A stretch of DNA of 24,986 nucleotides from the IMG/VR virus record IMGVR_UViG_3300030085_001476, positions 1-24,986 of that record; one strand, given 5' to 3'. How positions within the stretch are numbered: position 1 is the first letter of the stretch; every line of letters starts with the position of its first letter. The position numbers and the translations under genes were made by a program. Shown one piece after another: positions 1-6,626 of this stretch. The stretch is from a virus. Below the pieces are notes generated by a model. That model had not been told where the DNA came from. It was given only the letters and a program-made list of their open reading frames with translations, and ran no database searches.

Positions 1-1002
1 TACCCTACCAAGGCGAATGGCGGCTGCACCTGGCGCGGGGTGTGGATGTCCACCAACCCGATGGATTCGGATCACTGGTGGCCTGGCCTGGCTGAGAAGA
101 ACCCGATCAGGGGCAAGTACCCCTGGAAGTTCTACAAGCAGCCAGGCGGCGTCACAGAGGCGACGGCAGAGCATGAGGACAACATCTTTGCTGCCGGCAA
201 GCACTGGATCAACAACCCGCGCGCTGAGAACGTGAATAACCTGCCGCCTGGTTATTACGAGCAGCAGCTAGCCGGCAAGACGCTGGATTGGATTCAGTGC
301 TATGCCGGCGCGCAGTATGTTTATGTTCAGGATGGCAAGCCTGTGTGGCCTGAGTTTAGCGACAGTGTGATGTCGGGCGATGTTGAGATTGAGCCGGGCT
401 GGCCGGTGCATATTGGTTTGGACTTTGGTTTGACGCCTGCGGCTGTGTTTGGTCAGAAGATGCAGAACGGCAGGTGGCATGTGGTTCACGAGCTGGTGGC
501 GTTTGACATGGGCCTGGAGCGGTTCTGTCATCACCTGGTGGCTGACTTGCAGCAGCACTTCCCGAAGTCGGATGTGCTGATCTGGGGCGACCCGGCTGGT
601 GTGAAGCGCGATGAGATATTCGAGGTGACCGCGTTTGAGCATATGCGGACGCTGGGCCTGCATGCCAGGCCGACCAGCTCGAATGATTTCATGGTGCGCC
701 GTGAGGCCGGCGCTATGCCGATGAACCGGATGATCGACGGCAAGGCTGGCCTGGTTGTGTCGAACAAGTGTACGCGCACCCGCAAGTCTCTGGCCGGCGG
801 CTATCACTTCAAGCGGATTGCTGTCGGGGCCGGCTATGAGCGGTTCCGCGACGCGCCGAATAAGAACGAACATTCGCATGTGGGCGATGCGTTTGGCTAT
901 TTGATGCTGGGTGCCGGCGAGGTGAGGGCGATCACGCGCAACAGCCAGTTCAGCAATCAGTTCAAGCAGCTCAAGGCCAACACAGACTTTAGCGTGTTCT
1001 GA
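1..1002 (+). CDS. terL: Terminase large subunit, C-terminal part (gene starts before the window)
   Basis: This is the packaging motor subunit that drives DNA into the prohead and cuts the concatemer. The frame is open from base 1, giving 333 visible residues, so the N-terminal ATPase Walker motifs lie outside. What remains is the end of the ATPase domain (tryptophan-rich segment with WRG and STNP, about residues 11-20) and the RNase H-like nuclease. The nuclease acidic residues are probably D141 in the LDFG motif, D197 in WGDPAG and D296 in HVGDAFG. An internal ATG at base 40 is not the start, because the conserved sequence runs upstream of it. The stop overlaps the next ATG (TGATG). The gene lies before portal and capsid, unlike T7, where the terminase genes follow the fibre gene. 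The family is clear; the packaging type cannot be told from this fragment. Confidence 0.93.
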   Translation, partial: YPTKANGGCTWRGVWMSTNPMDSDHWWPGLAEKNPIRGKYPWKFYKQPGGVTEATAEHEDNIFAAGKHWINNPRAENVNNLPPGYYEQQLAGKTLDWIQCYAGAQYVYVQDGKPVWPEFSDSVMSGDVEIEPGWPVHIGLDFGLTPAAVFGQKMQNGRWHVVHELVAFDMGLERFCHHLVADLQQHFPKSDVLIWGDPAGVKRDEIFEVTAFEHMRTLGLHARPTSSNDFMVRREAGAMPMNRMIDGKAGLVVSNKCTRTRKSLAGGYHFKRIAVGAGYERFRDAPNKNEHSHVGDAFGYLMLGAGEVRAITRNSQFSNQFKQLKANTDFSVF

Positions 1003-1463
1003 TGATCACCAATGATCCCGGCATCACATTTGTGCCGTTCCACTGGGGCCACGCCTATGCAATGGATCTGCGGGAGCATGACGCGCGATATTTCAGGTCT
1101 GTGCCTAATTTTCGCGACATGCTGCGCCAGTACCAAGAGACCGGCAACGCTAAGACCGCGATGATGGGCGGCAAAATTATCTGCTGTTTTGGTTATGTCG
1201 AGCTGTGGCAGGGCGTCGCCGAGATGTGGATGCTGACATCCAACCACATTGAAACCCATCCGGTTGCAGCAACGAGGGGCGCACAACGACATATCAACCA
1301 CATTGCAACCGAAGCTAAACTGAAGCGGTTGCAGATCACTGTTGATGTAACGCATGTGGTTGCAATGCGGTGGGCCGATGCGTTAAAGTTCAACCGTGAG
1401 GGCGTCCTGCGGCAGTATGGTGCTGACGGTGCCGACTACATGATGTTTGCGAGGTATTACTAA
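1002..1463 (+). CDS. GNAT-fold phage protein, resembling T7 gp13-type proteins
   Basis: A 153-aa protein with the layout of a small GNAT acyltransferase-like domain. An N-terminal strand-helix region is followed by a central stretch (about residues 50-70) with GGKIICCFG then LW.GVAEMWML, and a C-terminal part (about 105-150) with a helix ending in LKFNREGVLRQYGADG, the usual last segment of GNAT folds. T7-like phages carry a similar protein, gp13, needed for building the internal core, but in T7 it follows the tail genes, whereas here it follows the terminase. I see no clean acetyl-CoA pyrophosphate loop (Q/RxxGxG/A), so enzymatic activity is doubtful. ATG overlaps the terminase stop and TAA overlaps the next ATG, indicating translational coupling. 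Fold assignment is by pattern only. Confidence 0.6.
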   Translation: MITNDPGITFVPFHWGHAYAMDLREHDARYFRSVPNFRDMLRQYQETGNAKTAMMGGKIICCFGYVELWQGVAEMWMLTSNHIETHPVAATRGAQRHINHIATEAKLKRLQITVDVTHVVAMRWADALKFNREGVLRQYGADGADYMMFARYY

Positions 1464-1678
1464 TGAGTAGCTTGGTTCGCGTACCAACACCGCCGCCACC
1501 AGATCCAGAGCTGGTCGAGGCGCAGCAGAAGCAACAGGCGCGCCTTGATGAGCAGGAGCGCCAGAAGCTGGCTCAGATTGCTGCTCGTCGTCGTGCGCGC
1601 ATGATTGGTGGGCGTCGCTCGTTACTGTCGCCCGAGCGTGAAGATGCCGAGATGGGTATCCAGCGCACACTGGGTTAA
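1463..1678 (+). CDS. Small proline- and arginine-rich phage protein
   Basis: A 71-aa protein that I do not recognise functionally. It has a proline-rich N-terminus (PTPPPPDPE), a glutamine/arginine-rich probable helix (about residues 18-47) and a C-terminal GGRRSLLSPER motif. I recall that last motif in small unnamed proteins next to terminase/portal genes of podoviruses. It has no membrane segment or signal peptide. The start overlaps the stop of the GNAT-like gene by one base (TAATG), and only 17 bases separate it from the next small gene. Position suggests an accessory role in head assembly or an early virion component, but nothing in the sequence proves that. Confidence 0.72.
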   Translation: MSSLVRVPTPPPPDPELVEAQQKQQARLDEQERQKLAQIAARRRARMIGGRRSLLSPEREDAEMGIQRTLG

Positions 1679-1695
1679 TCTACAAGGAGCAAGAG

Positions 1696-1854
1696 ATGCC
1701 AAAGGTAGTTTCTAAGGACGGCAAGACCCGCCACTTTGCGTACAGCAAGGCCGGTATGAAGGCGGCGAAAGAGTACGCGCGCCAGACTGGTGGTCGCATG
1801 ACCAACGCCAGCATGAAGAGCAAGATGGCGAAGAAGAAGACATATGGCGCGTAA
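1696..1854 (+). CDS. Small lysine-rich protein, 52 aa
   Basis: A short ATG-initiated reading frame with a strong ribosome-binding site, AAGGAG at 1684-1689, six bases before the start. The product is highly basic and methionine-rich, with a middle segment YSKAGMKAAKEYARQTGG likely to be helical, and ends in a KMAKKKT run. It overlaps the following gene by 11 bases. Position, coding character and ribosome-binding site all fit a real gene. Function is unknown. The positive charge would suit nucleic-acid binding, which is inference only. Confidence 0.72.
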   Translation: MPKVVSKDGKTRHFAYSKAGMKAAKEYARQTGGRMTNASMKSKMAKKKTYGA

Positions 1855-2029
1855 ATTTGCCAGGGTGCCGAAGGACAAGAAGTCCGGCATCCCGGCCAAG
1901 TACATTGCCGGCGCTAAAGACCCGGACAAGCGCCGCGCCGAGATCAAGCGCACCCGGCGTTTGTACAAGCGCGGTCTATTGACGCCGGCAATGATGGACA
2001 GGATCAGCGAGGAGCGCAGTCGTGGCTAA
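1844..2029 (+). CDS. Small basic phage protein, 61 aa
   Basis: A 61-aa arginine/lysine-rich protein. Notable segments are SGIPAKYIAGAKDPDKR followed by RRAEIKRTRRLYKRGLLTPAMMDRI, the latter probably a pair of helices. The same pattern (a YVAGAK-like motif, then an amphipathic basic helix, then LTPAMMD) occurs in unnamed small proteins of marine podoviruses as I recall them. The start lies inside the end of the preceding frame, and its last codons contain the GTG start of the next gene. No membrane segment or catalytic motif is visible. It could bind DNA or RNA or be a minor head component. Confidence 0.72.
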   Translation: MARKFARVPKDKKSGIPAKYIAGAKDPDKRRAEIKRTRRLYKRGLLTPAMMDRISEERSRG

Positions 2030-2240
2030 GTTTTCAGGCATCCCCGGTGCCAGCCGGTTTAGTCAGGAGAAACTGAACAAGGTCTATCGTAGGGGGTTGG
2101 GTGCATACTATTCCGCTGGTAGTAGACCAAAGGTCTCAGCTCATCAGTGGGCGATGGGCCGGGTAAAATCTTTTGTCAGTGGCAAGGGCGGTGCGCGCAA
2201 GGCAGACGCTGATCTTCTAAAAGGAAAGGATAAGAGCTGA
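2022..2240 (+). CDS. DUF5824-like small phage protein
   Basis: A 72-aa protein beginning with GTG. The ribosome-binding site GAGGAG (2009-2014) is seven bases upstream and fixes this start, which sits inside the final codons of the previous gene (GTGGCTAA). Its core, YRRGLGAYYSAGSRP then HQWAMGRVKSFVSG and GGARKADADLL, matches the pattern I associate with the DUF5824 family: a small domain in many phages with a conserved tryptophan-containing helix and an ARKAD motif. The family has no assigned role that I know of. The stop TGA overlaps the next ATG. The Pfam assignment is from memory and should be treated as probable. Confidence 0.74.
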   Translation: MAKFSGIPGASRFSQEKLNKVYRRGLGAYYSAGSRPKVSAHQWAMGRVKSFVSGKGGARKADADLLKGKDKS

Positions 2241-2536
2241 TGGCGGTTTTGGATAAAGGCATTGGTCTGGTTGAGAAAGACATCTCGGCTGAGAATACAT
2301 TCAGCGATGGCATTTATGTCGAGGGTGATTTTAGTTTTTCGATCAGCGGCACGTTTGTCGGCACAGTGACTGTGCAGCGTAGCTTTGATGCGGGTTCAAC
2401 CTTTCGTGATGTTGACAGCTTCACAGCACCGATCGAGACAGCCGGCTTTGATGGTGAGCCTATTGTGGTCTACCGCGCCGGCATCAAGACTGGCGACTAC
2501 AGCAGCGGCACCGCATCAATTCGCATCGGGAGATAG
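2240..2536 (+). CDS. Small beta-rich phage structural-type protein
   Basis: A 98-aa protein with alternating hydrophobic/polar residues predicting an all-beta fold. Threonine, serine and glycine are plentiful, and a SFDAGSTFRDVDSF segment lies near residues 68-81, a pattern often found in small virion proteins carrying a beta-sandwich. Unlike its basic neighbours it is acidic to neutral. It has no signal peptide or membrane segment. AAGGA at 2226-2230 precedes the ATG by nine bases, and the ATG overlaps the previous TGA. It might be a head or fibre decoration protein or a minor tail component; I cannot choose from sequence alone. Confidence 0.68.
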   Translation: MAVLDKGIGLVEKDISAENTFSDGIYVEGDFSFSISGTFVGTVTVQRSFDAGSTFRDVDSFTAPIETAGFDGEPIVVYRAGIKTGDYSSGTASIRIGR

Positions 2537-2538
2537 CA

Positions 2539-2685
2539 ATGCCGAAGGGATCGTATTCTCCGAAACAAAAGAGGCTGGCCCGGATTGCTGCGCCGCGTGA
2601 CAAGATCACCGGCGCTGATCTGGCAATGCTCCGCAAGAAGCGCACCCTAGTGACTGGTGGTGCCAAGAAGCAAGCTCGTGGCTAG
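2539..2685 (+). CDS. Small basic protein, 48 aa
   Basis: A short ATG-initiated gene with GGGAG (2528-2532) six bases upstream and only two bases between the previous stop and its start. The protein begins PKGSYSPKQKRLARIA and continues with a KITGADLAMLRKKR segment, then a basic tail GGAKKQARG. Similar unnamed 45-60-aa proteins occur beside portal genes in marine podoviruses as I recall. The end overlaps the GTG start of the DUF6321-like gene (GTGGCTAG). Function unknown. The charge would suit nucleic-acid or head-vertex binding. Confidence 0.7.
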   Translation: MPKGSYSPKQKRLARIAAPRDKITGADLAMLRKKRTLVTGGAKKQARG

Positions 2686-2977
2686 GACGCCAGCGTGGCA
2701 ACGTAAGGCCGGCAAAAACCCGAAGGGTGGTCTCAATGAGGCTGGCCGGCGTTCTGCTAGGGCGCAGGGCATGAACCTGAAACGCCCGGTCAAGTCTGGT
2801 GACAACCCGCGCCGCGCTAGCTTTCTTGCGCGTATGGGCAACATGCCGGGGCCTGAATACAAGGACGGCAAGCCCACGCGCCTGCTCTTGTCGCTTCGCG
2901 CTTGGGGCGCTAGCTCCAAGGCCGACGCGAGAAGGAAAGCCAAGAACATCAGCAAGAGGAACGAAGCCAGTGCATAG
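2678..2977 (+). CDS. DUF6321-like phage protein
   Basis: A 99-aa basic protein. Its sequence AWQRKAGKNPKGGLNEAGRRS, then VKSGDNPRRASFLARMGNMPGPE, then LSLRAWGASSKADARRKAK is the signature I associate with DUF6321, a family in marine and cyanobacterial phages. I chose GTG 2678 over in-frame GTGs further upstream (2657, 2660) because the family usually starts MARTPAWQRK and because the neighbouring genes show the same GTG-in-stop overlap. No good ribosome-binding site is visible, so it probably depends on coupled translation from the 48-aa gene. The stop TAG overlaps the portal's GTG. The role of the family is not established; the many R/K residues and tryptophans suggest nucleic-acid binding. 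Confidence 0.78.
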   Translation: MARTPAWQRKAGKNPKGGLNEAGRRSARAQGMNLKRPVKSGDNPRRASFLARMGNMPGPEYKDGKPTRLLLSLRAWGASSKADARRKAKNISKRNEASA

Positions 2978-4529
2978 TGTCGAGCAAATACTGAAGCGGC
3001 ACGAGGCCGCGCAGCGCCGCAAGGATCACTGGCGGCAGATCTACGAGGACTGCTACGAATTCGGTCTGCCACAGCGCAACCTGTATGACGGCTACTATGA
3101 GGGCGGCGGTTCGCCAGGCCAGAACAAGATGGTGCGCGTGTTCGACAGTACCGCCATCAATGCCGTCCAGCGTTTTGCCAACCGCATCCAGTCGGGCCTG
3201 TTCCCGCCCTATGCCAACTGGTGCCGGCTGGAGCCGGGCGCTGATATCCCAGAGGATCGCCGCATTGAGGCGCAGGCTGCGCTCGACATCTACGCTGAGA
3301 AGATGTTTTCGGTTTTGCGCCAGTCTAACTTTGACCTGGCGATGGGTGAGTTCCTGCTGGATCTGGCAGTCGGCACCGCCGTCATGCTGGTGCAGGACGG
3401 CGATGACATGACGCCGATCAGGTTCACGGCTGTGCCGCAGTACCTGGTTGCCATTGAAGAGGGCGCATATGGAAAGGTAGACAATGTCTACCGCCGCATG
3501 CGTATGAAGGGCGAGGCAATCACACAGCACTGGTCTGACGCCGAGCTGCCCGATCGCTTGCAGCGCATGATCGAAGAGAAGCCGACCGAGGAGGTCGAGC
3601 TGCTGGAAGCCACGCTGTATGACATTGAGCGCGGCGACTTTTGCTATCATGTCATCTGGCCTGCCGGCAAAAGCCAACTCCTGATGCGGCGCATGAAGAC
3701 ATCGCCGTGGATTGTGGCGCGCTACATGAAAGTGGCCGGCGAGGTCTATGGGCGCGGCCCCCTGGTCACGGCCATCCCCGACATCAAAACCCTCAACAAG
3801 ACGCTGGAGCTGCTCCTGAAGAACGCCAGCCTGTCGATCGCCGGCGTCTACACGGCGGCAGACGATGGCGTACTGAACCCGCAGACCATCCGCATTGCGC
3901 CGGGTGCCATCATTCCAGTGGCGCGCAACGGTGGCCCACAGGGTGAGAGCCTGCGGCAAATGCCGCGCTCTGGCGACTTCAACGTCAGCCAGATCGTGAT
4001 CAATGATCTACGCATAAACATCAAGAAGATCCTGCTGGACGACACTTTGCCGCCTGACAATATGTCGGCCAGGTCTGCTACCGAGATCTCGGAGCGCATG
4101 CGTGAGCTGTCATCGAATCTTGGCAGCGCCTTTGGCCGGCTCATCACTGAGACGATGGTGCCGCTGATCGCGCGCATCCTGTACGTTATGGATGATCGCG
4201 GCCTGATTGAGATGCCGCTGAAGGTCAACGGCCTTGAGGTCAAGGTTGTGCCGATCAGCCCGATTGCCCAGGCGCAGAGCATGGGCGACATCCAGAAGAT
4301 CATGCAGTGGGTCGAGATGTCCTCGGCGCTCGGCCCCGAAGGTCAGATGTCGGTCAAGACCGGCAGCATCCCTGACTATGTGGCCGACAAGATGGGCATC
4401 CCCGCAGACCTGCGTACAACGCCGCAGGAGCGCCAGCAGATGATGGAACAGGCCGCAGCTATGATGCAGGCCCAGGCGCAGGCAGAGGCCCAGCAGGGGC
4501 CGGCAGAAGCGCCGCCGGAAGGAATGTAA
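2970..4529 (+). CDS. Portal (head-tail connector) protein
   Basis: A 519-aa protein of the T7 gp8-like portal family, forming the dodecameric ring at the head vertex through which DNA enters and leaves. Family features visible: N-terminal helix LKRHEAAQRRKDHWRQIYEDC; FDSTAINAVQRFANRIQSGLFPP (about residues 53-75); GRGPLVTAIPDIKTLN in the stem/clip region (about 256-271); and a glutamine/alanine-rich C-terminus from about residue 484. Length fits the family. The open frame extends to 2799, but upstream codons read unlike a portal and overlap the DUF6321-like gene. GTG 2970 has GAGGA nine bases before it (2956-2960) and repeats the GTG-within-stop pattern. It lies directly before the Bbp19-like and scaffold genes, as expected for this module. 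Confidence 0.92.
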   Translation: MHSVEQILKRHEAAQRRKDHWRQIYEDCYEFGLPQRNLYDGYYEGGGSPGQNKMVRVFDSTAINAVQRFANRIQSGLFPPYANWCRLEPGADIPEDRRIEAQAALDIYAEKMFSVLRQSNFDLAMGEFLLDLAVGTAVMLVQDGDDMTPIRFTAVPQYLVAIEEGAYGKVDNVYRRMRMKGEAITQHWSDAELPDRLQRMIEEKPTEEVELLEATLYDIERGDFCYHVIWPAGKSQLLMRRMKTSPWIVARYMKVAGEVYGRGPLVTAIPDIKTLNKTLELLLKNASLSIAGVYTAADDGVLNPQTIRIAPGAIIPVARNGGPQGESLRQMPRSGDFNVSQIVINDLRINIKKILLDDTLPPDNMSARSATEISERMRELSSNLGSAFGRLITETMVPLIARILYVMDDRGLIEMPLKVNGLEVKVVPISPIAQAQSMGDIQKIMQWVEMSSALGPEGQMSVKTGSIPDYVADKMGIPADLRTTPQERQQMMEQAAAMMQAQAQAEAQQGPAEAPPEGM

Positions 4530-4532
4530 GAC

Positions 4533-4802
4533 ATGACACCTGATGGATGGGAAGGTCTGCAACTTGCAGATCCTGAGATTGCAAGAAAGCAGCAGGTAGA
4601 TAAGGACGATGTAGATCGCCTGTACCTGCGCGTGTTCGGCAGTGATGATGGGCAGAAGCTGCTCACCCATCTGCGATCACTGACGATAGAGCAGCCGACC
4701 TGGTACCCCGGCGAGGATGCCAGCCACGGTTTTGCTCGTGAGGGCCAGAACAGTCTGGTTCGCGAAATCGAGCGGCGTATGCAAAGGGCAAGAGAACTAT
4801 GA
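4533..4802 (+). CDS. Bbp19-like phage protein
   Basis: An 89-aa protein. The core is LYLRVFGSDDGQKLLTHLRS then QPTWYPGEDASHGFAREGQNSLVREIERR, closely matching the small conserved phage domain named after Bordetella phage Bbp19. It is usually found between portal and scaffold/capsid genes, as here. It is soluble, mostly helical at both ends, with no membrane segment. Its biochemical role is not known to me; position suggests head assembly. AAGGA (4519-4523) lies nine bases before the ATG, and the gene overlaps the scaffold gene by ATGA. Confidence 0.85.
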   Translation: MTPDGWEGLQLADPEIARKQQVDKDDVDRLYLRVFGSDDGQKLLTHLRSLTIEQPTWYPGEDASHGFAREGQNSLVREIERRMQRAREL

Positions 4803-5605
4803 ACGACGAAACTGAGGGGCTGCTGGCCGATGCTCAACCACAGAGCGACGACAACCAGCAGCAAGCCGAAGAGCAGTCTATTTCACACCTGCAACCAGAC
4901 ACCGAGCCATCGCTTGACGATGTCACACTGGCGACAGAGGATGACGAAATCACCTTTGAAAGGCCGGAGTGGTATCCCGACAAGTTCTGGGATGAGAGTG
5001 ATGGGCCGGATCTTGAGAACCTGGTCAAGAGCTACAATGAGCTTCAGAAGGCTTTCTCGCAAGGCCAGCATAAAGTGCCGGATGAGTATGATCAGTCTAT
5101 CTTTACACAGGCTGGCATTCCAGAGGACGATGAGCTGTATGCGACGTACCGTGACTGGGCCTCGCGCAATGGCGTTAGCCAGGCAGCGTTCAACGAGCTG
5201 GCCGGCAAGTTTATTGAGATGGCTGGCGCAGAGAATGAGCAAGCTGCTATCTCGCACAAAGAAGAGTACGAGAAGCTGGGCCCGAATGCCGATGCCACCA
5301 TCAAGTCGATGACGACCTGGGCGCAGAGCCTGGTCAACAAAGGCGTCTGGGGGCAGGATGATTTTGAGGAGTTCAAGATCATGGGCGGCACAGCGCAAGG
5401 CTTGCGCGCCTTGCAGAAGGTGCGGAGCTACTATGGCGACAGGCCCATCCCTGTCGATGTCGGGCCGGTAGAGGGCGCGCCGTCGAAAGAGGAGCTGATG
5501 GCTATGGTCGGCAAGCCTGAATACAAGAGCGACCCAGCGTATCGCGCGAAGGTCGAGAAGGCTTTCGAGCAAGTCTACGGCACTGAAGACTACACACCAA
5601 TGTGA
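4799..5605 (+). CDS. Capsid assembly scaffolding protein
   Basis: A 268-aa, strongly acidic protein between the portal and capsid genes, the place of T7 gp9-type scaffolds. The first 55 residues are low in complexity and rich in Q, E and D. A PEWYPDKFWDE then LVKSYNELQKA segment (about residues 59-85) is typical of podoviral scaffolds. The rest is largely helical and charged, and the C-terminal region contains basic residues that could contact the capsid protein. Scaffolds guide coat subunits into a prohead and then leave or are degraded. ATGA overlaps the upstream gene. A terminator follows within six bases, so this ends the first transcription block. Confidence 0.85.
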   Translation: MNDETEGLLADAQPQSDDNQQQAEEQSISHLQPDTEPSLDDVTLATEDDEITFERPEWYPDKFWDESDGPDLENLVKSYNELQKAFSQGQHKVPDEYDQSIFTQAGIPEDDELYATYRDWASRNGVSQAAFNELAGKFIEMAGAENEQAAISHKEEYEKLGPNADATIKSMTTWAQSLVNKGVWGQDDFEEFKIMGGTAQGLRALQKVRSYYGDRPIPVDVGPVEGAPSKEELMAMVGKPEYKSDPAYRAKVEKAFEQVYGTEDYTPM

Positions 5606-5610
5606 TGAAG

Positions 5611-5642
5611 AAGCGGGGGCGTTTACAGCTCCCGCTTTTTTT
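5611..5642 (+). terminator. Rho-independent terminator after the scaffold gene
   Basis: A nine-base-pair stem with one G-T pair (left arm 5611-5619, right arm 5629-5637) has a nine-base loop and runs into seven Ts (5636-5642). It follows the scaffold stop by five bases and would end or attenuate transcripts from the portal block before the capsid gene. Confidence 0.85.
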
Positions 5643-5650
5643 CATATACT
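5622..5650 (+). promoter_or_regulatory. Candidate sigma70 promoter for the capsid gene, laid through the terminator
   Basis: A -35-like TTTACA (5622-5627, 5 of 6 matches to consensus) and a -10-like TATACT (5645-5650, 5 of 6) are separated by exactly 17 bases. The -35 element sits in the terminator's loop, and the -10 follows its T-run. A start about seven bases downstream, near 5657, would begin the capsid mRNA at the first hairpin of its leader. The match is seen directly; activity is inferred. Confidence 0.6.
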
Positions 5651-5656
5651 TTGCGC

Positions 5657-5738
5657 GACAGACAATCGTCTTCGACCTGTCAGACCCGCTTGGGGGCGTA
5701 GCGTTTATGCCCAAGCCGCAGCCCGAAAGGACACCTGC
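5657..5738 (+). promoter_or_regulatory. Structured 5' leader of the major capsid mRNA
   Basis: Three candidate hairpins lie in series. The first pairs GACAG 5657-5661 with CTGTC 5677-5681, with an inner GTC/GAC pair (5668-5670 with 5674-5676). The second pairs GCTTGGG 5688-5694 with CCCAAGC 5710-5716, seven perfect base pairs. The third pairs GCAG 5718-5721 with CTGC 5735-5738, enclosing CC-GAAA-GG (5723-5730), a GNRA-capped stem. No convincing reading frame uses this interval. It may stabilise the mRNA or tune translation of the capsid gene. Confidence 0.5.
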
Positions 5739-5777
5739 TAGGCGCAATCAGTGTTAACTTTTGTATAGGAGTGAGAA

Positions 5778-6611
5778 ATGGCTGTAGGCATTTCTTCCGC
5801 TTTCGTACAACTGTTCGATGCCGAGGTGAAGCAGGCATACCAGGGCGCACGCGCTCTTGCCGGCGTAACTCGTGAGCGGACAAACGTCGAAGGCAACCAG
5901 GTGAAGTTCCCGAAGATCGGGAAAGGCACCGCAACTGTTCGCGTACCTCAGACCGATGTGACACCGTTGAACGTGACCTATTCGCAGATCACCGCCACGA
6001 TGTCCGACTATATCGCTGCTGAGTACTCGGATATTTTCCAGCAGTCCAAAGTCAACTTCGATGAGCGCCAGGAGCTGGTGCAGGTCGTGGGTGGCGCTAT
6101 TGGTCGCCGCATGGATCAGCTCGTCATTGACGCGCTGAACGCTGCGTCGTCGCCTTCTACCGTTGCAACCTCGGTTGGCGGTGCAGGCACCAACATGAAC
6201 CTCGCTAAGCTGCTTGCAGCTAAGAAGGCTCTGGACGCCAACAACGTGCCGGCAGACAACCGCTGCATGATCATCCATGCAAACGGCCTGTCCGCGCTTC
6301 TCGACGAGACTGAGCTGACCAGCAGCGACTTCGCTACTGTCAAGGCTCTCTCGACTGGCGAGATCGACACGTTCCTCGGCTTCAAGTTTATCACCATTGG
6401 TGACCGTGATGAGGGTGGCCTGCCGCTCCCATCGACCCGTACTTGCTTTGCGTTCCACCGCGACGCAGTCGGGCTGGGCATCAGCATGAACCAGCGGAGT
6501 GAGATCAACTACGTTCCTGAGAAGACTTCGTTCCTTGTGTCTTCGATGTTCTCGGCTGGTGCCGTTGCCATCGATGACGAGGGCATCGTCAAAATCTCGG
6601 CAACCGAGTAG
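5778..6611 (+). CDS. Major capsid protein
   Basis: A 277-aa coat protein of the HK97-fold class found in T7-like marine podoviruses. Visible features: the N-arm AYQGARALAGVTRERTNVEGN (about residues 20-40); the QVKFPKIGKGTATVR segment; DYIAAEYSDIFQQSKVNFDERQELVQVV (about 77-104), which reads as the E-loop-to-spine-helix region; GRRMDQLVIDALN; and a C-terminal beta-rich part ending VAIDDEGIVKI. The length is shorter than T7 gp10 (about 345 aa) but normal for this subgroup. AGGAG (5767-5771) lies six bases before the ATG. It has its own leader and candidate promoter, consistent with needing the highest expression in the genome. The small decoration-type gene follows 15 bases later. Confidence 0.93.
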   Translation: MAVGISSAFVQLFDAEVKQAYQGARALAGVTRERTNVEGNQVKFPKIGKGTATVRVPQTDVTPLNVTYSQITATMSDYIAAEYSDIFQQSKVNFDERQELVQVVGGAIGRRMDQLVIDALNAASSPSTVATSVGGAGTNMNLAKLLAAKKALDANNVPADNRCMIIHANGLSALLDETELTSSDFATVKALSTGEIDTFLGFKFITIGDRDEGGLPLPSTRTCFAFHRDAVGLGISMNQRSEINYVPEKTSFLVSSMFSAGAVAIDDEGIVKISATE

Positions 6612-6626
6612 AGAGGAGACTGATCA

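Noticed and set aside
268-879. - strand reading frame (203 codons) opposite the terminase gene
   Set aside because: Antisense to conserved terminase nuclease motifs, with histidine/arginine-rich composition typical of shadow frames.
2799-2969. Longer N-terminus for the portal protein
   Set aside because: The extra 57 codons overlap the DUF6321-like gene, look unlike portals, and GTG 2970 has a good ribosome-binding site and the local overlap pattern.
2949-3959. Long - strand reading frame (336 codons) opposite the portal gene
   Set aside because: The + strand encodes a well-recognised portal here; the antisense frame looks like a by-product of codon bias and shows no family features or ribosome-binding context.
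5643-5777. Small protein gene in the leader before the capsid gene
   Set aside because: The only ATG-started stretch is short, lacks a ribosome-binding site, and falls within the paired arms of predicted hairpins.
5754-6458. - strand reading frame (234 codons) opposite the capsid gene
   Set aside because: Mirrors the capsid coding sequence and its leader; no recognisable domain.
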